Part shown: in pieces, positions 51,105 to 59,971 of the stretch
Numbering within the stretch: position 1 is the stretch's first letter
Layout of the letters: each line of letters starts with the position of its first letter
From: a bacterium
Lineage (GTDB): Bacteria; Bdellovibrionota_G; JALEGL01
DNA length: 64,000 nucleotides
NCBI GenBank assembly: GCA_022763185.1
Contig: JALEGL010000006.1
Span: 31,793 to 95,792, forward strand
Reading direction: 5' to 3'
Program-made: the position numbers and the translations under genes
The notes under the pieces: generated by a model
Database searches by the model: none
The model's input: the letters and a program-made list of their open reading frames with translations, nothing else
Told to the model about the DNA's origin: nothing

Positions 51105-53915
51105 TTACGAACAACCGCTGGTGGCGCCACAGTTTTGGCATTTGTAGCATACACCGCTACGGATGGTCATAGACCCACACTCTGTGCATGGAGGTGTGTC
51201 TTGCTGAACTTGGATAGACCAGTTAGACTCATCATGCGCCAGCTCTGCACCGGCAACTGCATTACTTGCTTCTGTTGTGGTGGTTGTTGTTGCACCATTT
51301 GTTGTACTTGTATTGAGCGCTTTTTCTGCTTGTTCAACGGCTTGTTTAGCATCTTCCGATAAAACACCAACCTGAGCTTTTTCACTTGCGCTTAAAAACT
51401 TGGACGCCATCCAACGGAAAATATAATCTACCAATGATTTGGCAAATGGAATTTCTTTATTGCTGGTCATGCCTGAAGGCTCAAAGCGAGTATGACTGAA
51501 TTTGTCAATCAACACACGCAATGGGACACCATATTGCAGAGCTAAAGAAATGGCCGTTGCAAAAGAGTCCATCATACCAGAAATAATGGTTCCTTCTTTG
51601 GAGATGACCAAGAAGATCTCTCCTGGATTACCATCTTCAAACATACCCACAGTGATATAACCTTGATAACCACCCACAGAAAATTTATGAGTAATGGATT
51701 GGCGTTCATCTGGAAGATGTTTGCGGTAAGGCTTAGCTGTGACTGCTGTTGTTGCTTGTTCACTGCTGTTGTCCATTGAAGTGTTTAAAGGTTGTGAGCG
51801 CTTGCAGCCGTCACGGTATACGGCAACTGCTTTGATGCCCATTTTCCATGAATCAACATAGGCCTGAGCAATTTCTTCTTCTGTTACGGTGTTGGGTAAG
51901 TTAACCGTTTTAGAAATAGCACCAGAGATAAAGGGCTGAACAGCTCCCATCATTTTTAGGTGACCCATATAATGAATAGAACGTTCACCATTCATAGGTT
52001 TAAAGGCACAGTCAAATACGGCAACATGCTCTGCTGTGATATGAGGTGCGCCTTCAATGGTTTCTTCTTTTTCAATGTAGCCTAAAATGTCTTGACGTTG
52101 TATTTCGTCATAGCCGAGTTTTTTAAGAGCCATAGGCACAGTGGTGTTGACAATTTTTAAGTAACCACCGCCAACAAGCTTTTTGTATTTAACCAAAGCA
52201 ATATCAGGCTCAACACCCGTGGTATCACAGTCCATCATAAAACCAATGGTTCCTGTTGGGGCCAAAACACTGATCTGTGAATTTCTAAAGCCATGCTTTT
52301 TACCCAAGCTGTAGGCTTCTTCCCAATCTTCTTGAGCAGCCAAATACAACTCACGATCTACCAAGTTTTGATCAATGTCGTTAACCGCATCAGCGTGTTT
52401 ACGAATAACTTTTAACATGGGTTCACGGTTGTTGGCATAGCCGGCAAAGGGTTCTTTGTCTGCAGCAACCTCGGCGGATGTTTTGTATGTGTGGCCAGAA
52501 AGAATGGCAGTAATGGCAGCAGCATGCGCGCGGCCTTCATCAGAGTCGTAACCTAGACCCATAGACATCAACAAAGCACCCAAGTTGGCATAGCCAATAC
52601 CCAATGGTCTGTAATCATGACTGTTTTTCTCAATCATTGGGGTAGGGTAAGATGCGTTATCAACAATAATTTCTTGAGCCAGAATGGTTGTTCTAGCGGC
52701 ATGTCTGAACGATTCAATATCAAATTTACCATCAGGGCTTACATATTTCATGAGGTTCAATGAAGCCAAGTTACACGCAGTATCGTTGAGGAACATGTAT
52801 TCAGAACATGGGTTAGATGCATGAATGCGATCTGTATTAGGACAGGTGTGCCAGTCGTTGATCGTGGTATCAAACTGTAAACCAGGGTCACCACAAATCC
52901 AAGCCGATTTGGAAATTTTTTCCATAATTTCTTTGGCTGGCATAGTTTCTACCGGTGTTTTGTCTACAACAGAAAGAGTTGTCCAGTTACGGTCTTCTTC
53001 CAAAGCACGCATGTATTCATCGGTGACGCGCACAGAGTTGTTGGAATTTTGGAAAAAAACAGAACCATAGGCAGGACCATTGAATGAACCGTCATAGCCA
53101 GCATCAATCAGTGCCCAAGCTTTTTTCTCTTCCATTTCTTTGCATTGGATAAAATCAACAATATCAGGATGATCAACATTCAAGATAACCATTTTTGCAG
53201 CTCTGCGGGTTTTACCACCAGATTTAATCACGCCAGCAAAAGCATCATACCCTTTCATGAATGAAACTGGACCTGAAGCTTCACCCCCACCGGCTAAACC
53301 TTCTTTAGAAGAGCGGATGCTTGAAAAATTGGTGCCTGTACCTGAGCCACCTTTAAACAACATGCCTTCAGTTTTTGCCAAGTCTAAAATGGAAGACATG
53401 GAGTCATCAACAGAGTTAATGAAACATGCAGAACATTGCGGATGCTCTTCAACCCCAACATTGAACCAAACCGGAGAATTAAAGGCCATTTTTTGGTGGA
53501 CCAACAAGTGGGTCAATTCATCTTCAAAAATTTCAGCTTCTTTGCTTGTGGCAAAATAATTTTGTTTTTTAGCCCATCCAGCCATGGTTTTAGCAACGCG
53601 TGAAATCAACTGCTTAACAGAGGTTTCGCGTTGAGGAGTATTCAGTGTACCTCTGAAGTACTTTGAAACCACAACATTGGTGGCCAACATCGACCAAAAC
53701 TTAGGGACTTCAACATCTTTTTGTGAGAAAACCACTTCACCTTTTTCATTAGCAATCAAAGCTTCTCGGGTTTCCCATTCAATAGCGTCAAAAGGGTGCA
53801 CACCTTCTTGAGTAAAGTAACGTTTAAAATTCAAGCCTTTGCCTGTTTTTTTCTGTGTGTTTTTCTTCCGAGATGATGAGCTGGGTGTTGAGCGATTGAT
53901 CACAGATGTTTCCAT
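51105..53915 (-). CDS. nrdJ: Adenosylcobalamin-dependent (class II) ribonucleotide reductase
   Basis: A 936-residue class II enzyme, reducing ribonucleotides to deoxyribonucleotides via a thiyl radical generated from adenosylcobalamin. Active site: the thiyl Cys C370 in SNPCSEYMF (with N368, E372). A second Cys at 381 (TACNLASLN) and C161 (HPQCSACF) may serve redox. FKGGSGTGTNFSSIRSS and LAPTGTIGFMMDCDTTGVEP fit the family. The C-terminal Cys-rich tail (PPCTECGSMTIRSG, then YKCQNCGATSGCS) is a zinc-finger-like redox arm. ATG 53915 lies 6 nt after AGGAGG; the extension to 53987 is rejected. Preceded by a 407-bp gap with a weak NrdR-like site. The adenosyltransferase gene lies downstream. Confidence 0.95.
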   Translation of the reverse strand: METSVINRSTPSSSSRKKNTQKKTGKGLNFKRYFTQEGVHPFDAIEWETREALIANEKGEVVFSQKDVEVPKFWSMLATNVVVSKYFRGTLNTPQRETSVKQLISRVAKTMAGWAKKQNYFATSKEAEIFEDELTHLLVHQKMAFNSPVWFNVGVEEHPQCSACFINSVDDSMSSILDLAKTEGMLFKGGSGTGTNFSSIRSSKEGLAGGGEASGPVSFMKGYDAFAGVIKSGGKTRRAAKMVILNVDHPDIVDFIQCKEMEEKKAWALIDAGYDGSFNGPAYGSVFFQNSNNSVRVTDEYMRALEEDRNWTTLSVVDKTPVETMPAKEIMEKISKSAWICGDPGLQFDTTINDWHTCPNTDRIHASNPCSEYMFLNDTACNLASLNLMKYVSPDGKFDIESFRHAARTTILAQEIIVDNASYPTPMIEKNSHDYRPLGIGYANLGALLMSMGLGYDSDEGRAHAAAITAILSGHTYKTSAEVAADKEPFAGYANNREPMLKVIRKHADAVNDIDQNLVDRELYLAAQEDWEEAYSLGKKHGFRNSQISVLAPTGTIGFMMDCDTTGVEPDIALVKYKKLVGGGYLKIVNTTVPMALKKLGYDEIQRQDILGYIEKEETIEGAPHITAEHVAVFDCAFKPMNGERSIHYMGHLKMMGAVQPFISGAISKTVNLPNTVTEEEIAQAYVDSWKMGIKAVAVYRDGCKRSQPLNTSMDNSSEQATTAVTAKPYRKHLPDERQSITHKFSVGGYQGYITVGMFEDGNPGEIFLVISKEGTIISGMMDSFATAISLALQYGVPLRVLIDKFSHTRFEPSGMTSNKEIPFAKSLVDYIFRWMASKFLSASEKAQVGVLSEDAKQAVEQAEKALNTSTTNGATTTTTTEASNAVAGAELAHDESNWSIQVQQDTPPCTECGSMTIRSGVCYKCQNCGATSGCS

Positions 53916-54322
53916 AGAGGTCCTCCTAAAAATAATTAAAGTATCGTCGTTAAAGCTTTTTGAGAATAAAAATCCCAAAACACACAATCATGGCGGATGA
54001 ACGGTGTTTTTGGTTTACATATCTCAATGTAGGGCATTGGGTTAGGGTACATAACCATGCACTATATGTATTTTAACTTATGGCAAAATTAGCCAGTAAA
54101 TCAAGTACAATTTTTAATAATTCATAAGTCTCTAGGATTAAAAAGAAAACCACTTTAAACCAAAAACCACAAAGACTTTAGATACATATAAATGTCAAAC
54201 ATTATTCAGTTTACAGCAAAAGCGACAAGGTCTTTTTATATTAAATAGTGTAACGCTAGTGCTTTTATAAAGCTTATCTATACTATTTTAGAGAGCAGCA
54301 TTCAAAATATTTTCTTATATAT
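53916..54322 (-). promoter_or_regulatory. Long nrdJ leader/promoter region with a degenerate NrdR-like box
   Basis: 407 AT-rich bases without a credible gene. GCACTATATGTATTTT (54059-54074) matches 12 of 16 positions of the NrdR consensus ACACTATATATAGTGT. I found no second box 31-32 bp away, so NrdR control is weakly supported. No cobalamin-riboswitch B12 box was found on the minus strand. The gene at 54323 ends at the right border. Confidence 0.3.
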
Positions 54323-54985
54323 TTAAATATAATTAATCATATCAGAAACATGTTCAAAATAAATGCTGGGCATACTCTTTAAAAGGGGTTTTTTGGCTGT
54401 GAAGCCAGAAAGAACAGCAATATTATCCATGCCTGCTTTTTGGGCAGCAATAATATCAACAGGGCTATCCCCAATCATAACAGCATCCTTTGCGTTTACT
54501 CCGAGGGTTTCACATATTTTTTGTAAAGGTAGAGGGTGGGGTTTTTTTACTGGATACGTGTCTCCACCTACAACCATACTAAACAGGTGTTTGATATTGA
54601 GCCCTTCTAAAATTGTGTGGCAAGGCGCTTCACGTTTATTGCTCATCAAAGCAAGTTTAGCATATTGACTAATGGTATGGAGAATATGATCAACTTTGTC
54701 GTAAAGCTTGGTGTTATGCAGGAGCTTTTCTTGATAAAAATGAATAAAATGAGGGTAAACTCTTTTAACAAGAGCTTTATCTTTGAGTAAATCTAAAAGA
54801 ATTTGTCTGCTGCCTTGATGTAAATATTGTTTAAGTTCATCAATACTGGGAGGAGTGATTCCAAGTTTATTGCATGCAGCGGCGAGGCTGTTGCAAATAT
54901 CCAAAGAAGAGTCAATGAGCGTGCCGTCCAAATCAAAAATGAAAAGTTGTTTTTGTTTTAAATTTATTGGGTTTTGCATAGACAT
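54323..54985 (-). CDS. gph: HAD-family phosphatase (phosphoglycolate phosphatase-like)
   Basis: A 220-residue HAD hydrolase of subfamily IA. Motif I FDLDGTLIDSS (18-28) with the nucleophile Asp, motif II LMSNKR, motif III K in VKKPHPLP and motif IV VMIGDSPVDIIAA with the metal-binding Asp pair. The cap region contains LHQGSRQILLDLL, typical of Gph, which removes phosphate from 2-phosphoglycolate. Other HAD-IA substrates are possible. Start ATG TCT ATG; the first is used. It diverges from ygfZ. Confidence 0.7.
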   Translation of the reverse strand: MSMQNPINLKQKQLFIFDLDGTLIDSSLDICNSLAAACNKLGITPPSIDELKQYLHQGSRQILLDLLKDKALVKRVYPHFIHFYQEKLLHNTKLYDKVDHILHTISQYAKLALMSNKREAPCHTILEGLNIKHLFSMVVGGDTYPVKKPHPLPLQKICETLGVNAKDAVMIGDSPVDIIAAQKAGMDNIAVLSGFTAKKPLLKSMPSIYFEHVSDMINYI

Positions 54986-55025
54986 TAGGGCAGAGTGTGT
55001 ATAGTTTTTAACTTAAGGTCAAGAC

Positions 55026-55859
55026 ATGCAAATGTATCAACGAAAAAATAGACGATTTGTTGAGATTGAAGGGCAAGATGCAGAAAAGTTTTTGCAAAAT
55101 CTTCTCAGTCAAAATCTCAATCTACTCAAAGCCAACGTAGATCAGGCAGTTTTATCCTGCCTGCTGAATCAAAAAGGCGGTGTAGAAGCTTATTTCTGGG
55201 TTAGTCTCAATCAAGACAGATATGTATTGGATATGCATAAAACCATGCTTGACGGTGTGCTGGATATTTTTCAAAGTTACAAGTTAAGAAGCCGAGTTGA
55301 TTTTAATCTACTTCCTATCCAATACAGTTATTATAGCCTAGAAAAAGCAGACCTTGGAGCCCAGACACAACAGCATAAAATTACAATCAATGGCCAAATA
55401 CTGTATAGATCAATTATTTTAGACAACGATAAAGTAGAAGCGTTAAATTTAGGTGTGTGGTCAGAACCGGCGTGGGAGTTATTTCGTATACAACAACGTT
55501 GGCCTAAATGGTTGCAGGATGTAAAGTCAGGGATGTTGGTTTTGCAAAGTGATTTTTTAAAACAAGGGGTGGCTTTAGATAAAGGTTGTTATTTAGGGCA
55601 AGAAACTGTGGCACGTGTTCATGCTCGAGGAGAGCGTGTGGCACGTAAGTTGTTTAATGTTAAAGCACCTTTGAACAGGCTATCAGCCGGAGATACTTTA
55701 AGTAAAGGGGATGAAAAAAAAATAATTGGAATGATAAGCAGCGTTGTTCACAGTGAAAAAAATCAAGAAGATTGGGCTTTGGCTATGCTGCACCGTGAAG
55801 CATGGGATGAAAAAACATTGGTATCGAGCGCAAACGTAAAAGTAGAGGTGAACGCATGA
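55026..55859 (+). CDS. ygfZ: YgfZ/GcvT-like folate-binding protein
   Basis: 277 residues. The family signature DKGCYLGQETVARVHARGE with its redox Cys identifies YgfZ (IBA57), which helps maintain and repair [4Fe-4S] clusters with tetrahydrofolate. The N-terminus IEGQDAEKFLQNLLSQN is also characteristic. AAGG lies 8 nt before the ATG. Its end overlaps the MBL-fold gene (ATGA), indicating an operon. IspG, FdxA and other Fe-S proteins are encoded in this window as possible clients. Confidence 0.85.
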   Translation: MQMYQRKNRRFVEIEGQDAEKFLQNLLSQNLNLLKANVDQAVLSCLLNQKGGVEAYFWVSLNQDRYVLDMHKTMLDGVLDIFQSYKLRSRVDFNLLPIQYSYYSLEKADLGAQTQQHKITINGQILYRSIILDNDKVEALNLGVWSEPAWELFRIQQRWPKWLQDVKSGMLVLQSDFLKQGVALDKGCYLGQETVARVHARGERVARKLFNVKAPLNRLSAGDTLSKGDEKKIIGMISSVVHSEKNQEDWALAMLHREAWDEKTLVSSANVKVEVNA

Positions 55860-56518
55860 GTGAGAAACAGATTTTTTTTAAACAAGTTGAAATTGGGCCT
55901 ATGGCTAACTTTATCTATTTGATTGGGGACCCTAAAACCAGAACAGCTGCAGTGGTTGATCCAGCTTGGGATATTGATGCCATCATCAAAATGGCAGAGC
56001 AAGACGACTATTCAATTACGGATATTTTAATCACGCATGGGCACCCAGACCATATTAATGGGGTAGAAGACATGATTGCACGCACCGGAGCCAAAGTGCA
56101 CATGCACAAAGATGAAATGCCATGGTTGGGTGAGTTTAAAGAAACCGCCCTCAAAACCGATAATGAAACCTTTATCCACATTGGCGATATTCCCATAAAA
56201 TGCATTCACACCCCTGGACATACGCCGGGCTCCCAGTGCTTTATGGTCAATCAGAAACTGGTATCCGGAGACACTTTATTTATAGGTGGATGTGGCAGAA
56301 CTGATTTACCCGGCGGAGATCCTGAAAAACTCTATGAAAGTTTATACCATCGTTTAAGTAAAGTGGATGATGACGTGATTTTGTGCCCCGGCCATAACTA
56401 TGCGGATGTTCAACAAAGAAAAATGGGCGAAGAAAAAAAAGACAATCCCTATTTGCAATTTGAAAGTGTGCATAATTTTATTGGCAAAAGAGATCCTAGC
56501 AAGTTTGAAGAAGAGTGA
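55856..56518 (+). CDS. MBL-fold hydrolase (glyoxalase II-like)
   Basis: 220 residues with all metallo-beta-lactamase motifs: THGHPDHINGVE (H61, H63, D65, H66), TPGHTPGSQ (His), VSGDTLFIGGCGRTDLPGGD (bridging Asp) and CPGHNY (His). The fold suits hydroxyacylglutathione hydrolase or a persulphide dioxygenase/ETHE1-like or YcbL-like enzyme. YcbL-type is favoured by the short length and lack of the C-terminal helical domain of GloB. Its ATG overlaps the ygfZ stop. It may work with GloA elsewhere in the window; that is inference. Confidence 0.8.
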   Translation: MSEKQIFFKQVEIGPMANFIYLIGDPKTRTAAVVDPAWDIDAIIKMAEQDDYSITDILITHGHPDHINGVEDMIARTGAKVHMHKDEMPWLGEFKETALKTDNETFIHIGDIPIKCIHTPGHTPGSQCFMVNQKLVSGDTLFIGGCGRTDLPGGDPEKLYESLYHRLSKVDDDVILCPGHNYADVQQRKMGEEKKDNPYLQFESVHNFIGKRDPSKFEEE

Positions 56519-57000
56519 TTTGCTCTGTGCTATCTGAGTATAGGGATATCCATCTCATGATGTGATTCACATAAAGCACTGGCAAGATCATCAATTCCTC
56601 AACCCTCATCAAAAGATTCATACGAAATAGGCTAGTGCTGGTAATGACGTCAAGTTCAGTCAAAAGCAGCGCTATGCGTGTTGCAATGGAGTGAAATGTC
56701 TAAGTGGATGAAAACCAGTTAAAAGCCTGCAAACCGTGGGGTGTAGCTTAGCTGTGAAAAGGTTTAAGTCATTCATTTTGAGAACGTGTCATTCTTTTAA
56801 GTTTTCAAGAAAATATGCCAGCACTTTTTTCAATGGCAAAAAAACACTGAATTAAACACCAATTCAATTGAGCGGTGCCTCAATCCTGACATTGACGGGG
56901 TTAGTTTTTTATCTCTGTCAGTTGACATATAAGAAATAGTTATGTTAAGTGATATACAATTAATAATTGTAATAATTAAACAATCTCACAAGGGGGCATC
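56519..57000. other. 482-bp intergenic region
   Basis: No gene or structural RNA was recognised. Near the right end, TTGACA (about 56922) is followed by AT-rich sequence with TTAAGT 17 bp on. A small inverted repeat CAATTAATAATTG lies nearby, and AAGGGGG precedes the ATG at 57001. The gene at 57001 therefore probably has its own promoter here. Confidence 0.4.
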
Positions 57001-57411
57001 ATGACATACATTCGAAACTTTGCTTTAGCACTTTCACTTTTGCTAGCCATCAACATCCAAGCGCAGAGCGGAGCAGAAGCAAGTAACCATGACTTTGAAA
57101 GTCTAGATACTGCTACAGCAACAGCGTTAATTGGCTATACCGAGGAAGTGTCACTTTTCACAATCAACAGTGAGGGGCAAATGATCGAGCTCACTCAGCC
57201 TGCTGTGGTAACTAATGAGGACGCTCTAAAATTGGGTCAACCTTCTTTGTTTATTCTTTCGGGTGATACTGTGCATAGCTTAGAAAAAGTGTTCATCAGC
57301 ATTGAAGACGCCACTGCGGTCCGTCAAAACGCGCTAGAAAACAGAAACAGCAAAGCCGTGCCAAGCTCATTCAATGAAAAGTGGTACAAAGAATACAACA
57401 ACATGCATTAA
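57001..57411 (+). CDS. Small exported protein of unknown function
   Basis: 136 residues. Signal peptide of about 21 residues (LSLLLAINIQAQS), followed by an acidic, Ala/Glu/Ser-rich mature part without recognised domains and with no Cys. Its signal peptide (ALSLLLAINIQAQ) is very similar to that of the vWA protein at 57577 (ALSLLLAVNYAKAQ), hinting at a paired origin. AAGGGGG lies 5 nt before the ATG. It lies 165 bp before that vWA gene, same strand. Confidence 0.6.
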   Translation: MTYIRNFALALSLLLAINIQAQSGAEASNHDFESLDTATATALIGYTEEVSLFTINSEGQMIELTQPAVVTNEDALKLGQPSLFILSGDTVHSLEKVFISIEDATAVRQNALENRNSKAVPSSFNEKWYKEYNNMH

Positions 57412-57576
57412 AAGTAATTTTTGATTCATCAGCATAGGCAAGATTACCGATCAAGCTTATGCTGATCAACGACCAGACTAGGCTGCAGTTAAATCTGTCT
57501 TTGCTGGTAGAGACTTTTAGTATTTAACGCTTAAAAACACACATAGCAATGAACCAATCTAATATCTGGGGGGATT

Positions 57577-58422
57577 ATGATTTTAAAAAATACTCAAACA
57601 ACAAAAGTATGGCTTATGGCTTTAAGTTTACTTCTTGCAGTCAATTACGCCAAAGCTCAAATACATACTCAAGATAAGGCTTTATGCGTGCGTGCGGACT
57701 TTGTGTTTGCGTTAGACATTTCTGGCAGTGTTTCTTCAGAAGAAACTCAAGAAGTGGTGAATGCTTTTATGACTGAGATTGATCGTTATGTTGTGGATGA
57801 AGATGCCATACGTATTGGTTTTGTTGTCTTTAATGGTGGCGTGGTTTATGAGCAGGCGCTTACTGGCGATGAAGAAAGTATAAACAACAGTATTAGGCAA
57901 ATAAGCTCTCTTGCACGTGGCAATAGTACCAATATTTTAGAGGCATTGGAAAAAGCAAAACAAATGTTTGAATACTCTTTTGATGAACGACCGAATGAGA
58001 TCCACAGAGGTTTAATATTACTGTCTGATGGTGATCCCATTTGGCATACTCTACAACCAAGTATGGACTATGATTTGGATGATGTTAAACAGCAATCATT
58101 CTTTTACAAAGAAGGTGTGGGAATGTTTGTGGGTCAAGATGCGCAAATAGCGCAAGAAGCAGTCATGGACAAATATCATGAGGTCATGCTCTCAAGACAA
58201 ATAAAGAATTTATCAATTTATTTGGGATTTGAACAAAAAGTTAAGGTTTTTGCACTGAATATTGCAGAATCAGAGCAGCCAGTAGATGAAGAGCATTTGT
58301 ATCACTTGGCCAGTCCACAACAACAAAATGATGCTGCAGTGTTTGATGAGGTGGAACACTATCTGGGAAGGTCATATTTTGAATTGCTTCAGTGGATTGA
58401 TGGCTTATCCATATGCAATTAG
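57577..58422 (+). CDS. Exported vWA-domain protein (intact)
   Basis: 281 residues: signal peptide (1-28), then a vWA domain. MIDAS residues: FALDISGSVSS (D47, S49, S51), SSLARGNSTNILEAL with T118, and LSDGDP with D151. Thus a full metal-dependent adhesion site. Cys 37 and Cys 280 near the ends of the domain could pair. A long loop or extra helices (about 160-210) follow. Likely a periplasmic or surface adhesion or scaffold protein. GGGGG lies 5 nt before the ATG. The pseudogene at 13794-14518 has the same plan. Confidence 0.75.
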   Translation: MILKNTQTTKVWLMALSLLLAVNYAKAQIHTQDKALCVRADFVFALDISGSVSSEETQEVVNAFMTEIDRYVVDEDAIRIGFVVFNGGVVYEQALTGDEESINNSIRQISSLARGNSTNILEALEKAKQMFEYSFDERPNEIHRGLILLSDGDPIWHTLQPSMDYDLDDVKQQSFFYKEGVGMFVGQDAQIAQEAVMDKYHEVMLSRQIKNLSIYLGFEQKVKVFALNIAESEQPVDEEHLYHLASPQQQNDAAVFDEVEHYLGRSYFELLQWIDGLSICN

Positions 58423-58646
58423 TGCATGTTGACAGTTTGATTATAAATTTTTAAATATAATGAAAGTAGGCAAGAAAAAGAGCCGATACTTTTGATACTG
58501 TTCGGCACAAGTGAATGGCATGCCGGCATATTTTTTAGCGAAAGTTCTCTTGCTTTATATTATAATTTTAACTGCCAAGGTTGAATTTTTTACATCTGTA
58601 CAAAAAAGCATACCATTTGTCTTGCAAGAATGGTAGATGCACGAGC

Positions 58647-59567
58647 ATGAATGCCTTACGTTTTACTTTGCTCACCTTGTTTTGGGGTGGGTCGTTTATT
58701 GCTATTGAGCAGTCTTTGCATGTTTTTCCGCCCATGTTAGCCGCCAGTTTTAGGATGGGCTTTGCCGGTATTATAATGGGGCTAGCTGCAGTGATGACCA
58801 AAGCCAAAGGTTTTAGCAATATTAGAGAATTTGTATGGTATGTGCTTAGCGGTACCGTAGCCATAGGAATTCCCTGGGTCTGTTTGTTTTGGGGAGAGCA
58901 ATATGTAGCTCCTGCTGTCGCCTCTATGATTAACAGTGGGGTTCCTATTTTTGTGGCTGTATGGGGAATTTGTTGTTTTCGTTCAGATAAGCCCAAGTCT
59001 CGGGAGTGGGTAGGCGTTAGTTTGGGTTTTATAGGTATTTTCTTTATTTTTTCTGGACCACTGTTTAAAACTCAAAATGTAGGAGAGCTTAAGGGTTTGT
59101 TGGCTATTTTATGTATGGCTATTTTTTATGGCTTGGGAACCAATCTTATCAAACGTTTGGGATCGTCGATGGGCCCTCGTTGGTCTATGTTTGCGCAAAG
59201 CATAGGAGGTTGTATGGTTTCTATTCCAGCAGCTTTTGTCATGGGAGAGACATGGCCCAACAACTGGTTAAATCAACCTATGGGTATTGTGTCGTTATTG
59301 TATCTGGCTGTTTTCTCCACCGCCATTGCTTGGATTTTTTACTTCCATCTGGTTCATACCTGGGGCTCAGTTAGAGCTGCCAGTGTAACCTATACGGTAC
59401 CCTTGGTAGCGATTGCTTTAGACTTTTTGTTGAAAGGACATATTCCCAACTTGAGTGAGTGGTTGGGTATGGCCATTATATTTACCGGTTTGTACTGGAT
59501 GCGGAGTAAACCAGTCAACAGCACACAAATAAATGATAATACAATCAAAGCAAAGCATGCAGCATGA
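58647..59567 (+). CDS. EamA/DMT-family transporter
   Basis: 306 residues, ten transmembrane helices, two EamA repeats: LFWGGSFIAIEQSLHVFPP (10-28) and the second half starting near KGLLAILCMAIFYGLGTNLI, ending WLGMAIIFTGLYW. Drug/metabolite exporters of the inner membrane; substrate unknown. ATG 58647 preferred, as 58581 adds a non-hydrophobic stretch. The TAGATG -10-like element ends seven bases upstream with TGG before it. Its stop overlaps the next ATG by 4 bp. Confidence 0.8.
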   Translation: MNALRFTLLTLFWGGSFIAIEQSLHVFPPMLAASFRMGFAGIIMGLAAVMTKAKGFSNIREFVWYVLSGTVAIGIPWVCLFWGEQYVAPAVASMINSGVPIFVAVWGICCFRSDKPKSREWVGVSLGFIGIFFIFSGPLFKTQNVGELKGLLAILCMAIFYGLGTNLIKRLGSSMGPRWSMFAQSIGGCMVSIPAAFVMGETWPNNWLNQPMGIVSLLYLAVFSTAIAWIFYFHLVHTWGSVRAASVTYTVPLVAIALDFLLKGHIPNLSEWLGMAIIFTGLYWMRSKPVNSTQINDNTIKAKHAA

Positions 59568-59896
59568 ATAAGTCTGGTAAAATAAAAAAAGAGGATTTGG
59601 ACATAGAGCGTATTCGCCGTTCTGGACCAGGAGGACAACACCGTAACAAAAAAGAGACTGGAATACGTTTAACCCATATTCCTACGGGTATTGTGATCAT
59701 GGCCACCACAGAACGTTCACAAAAACTCAATTTACAAAAGGCCATTGATACCCTGATACAGCGCTTAAAGAAATTAAATCGAAAACCCAAAAAAAGAATT
59801 GCCACCCAGCCCAGTAAAGCCGCAAAACAAAAAAGAATCGATGATAAAAAGAAACAATCAGAGAAAAAACAGCAGAGACAGAAAGTCAAAGTATAA
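59564..59896 (+). CDS. GGQ-motif release-factor-like protein (RF-1 domain only)
   Basis: 110 residues: the peptidyl-tRNA hydrolase domain of class I release factors, RSGPGGQHRNKKETGIRLTH with GGQ at 23-25, then IPTGIVIMATTERSQKLN, and a Lys/Arg-rich tail. There is no codon-recognition domain, so it resembles ArfB/YaeJ or mitochondrial mtRF-R-like rescue proteins that release peptides from stalled ribosomes. Relative to ArfB it is shorter at the N-terminus. The basic tail could enter the mRNA channel. Translationally coupled to the DMT gene (ATGA). Confidence 0.75.
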   Translation: MNKSGKIKKEDLDIERIRRSGPGGQHRNKKETGIRLTHIPTGIVIMATTERSQKLNLQKAIDTLIQRLKKLNRKPKKRIATQPSKAAKQKRIDDKKKQSEKKQQRQKVKV

Positions 59897-59914
59897 AACT
59901 AAAGGTTTTTTTGG

Positions 59915-59935
59915 GTGAAGAAAGTTTTTCTTCAC
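59915..59935 (+). terminator. Hairpin after the GGQ-protein gene, weak terminator
   Basis: Perfect 9-bp stem GTGAAGAAA / TTTCTTCAC (59915-59923, 59927-59935) with a 3-base loop. The T-run after it is interrupted (ATTTA), so termination efficiency is uncertain. Confidence 0.4.
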
Positions 59936-59971
59936 ATTTATAATATTTGACTATATTTTGATCTTTAAAAC

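Noticed and set aside
53916..54322. Cobalamin riboswitch before nrdJ
   Set aside because: No B12-box or paired core helices seen on the minus strand.
56519..57000. Possible tRNA or small RNA in the 482-bp gap
   Set aside because: No T-loop (GTTCRANYC) or cloverleaf could be traced; sequence looks like ordinary spacer.
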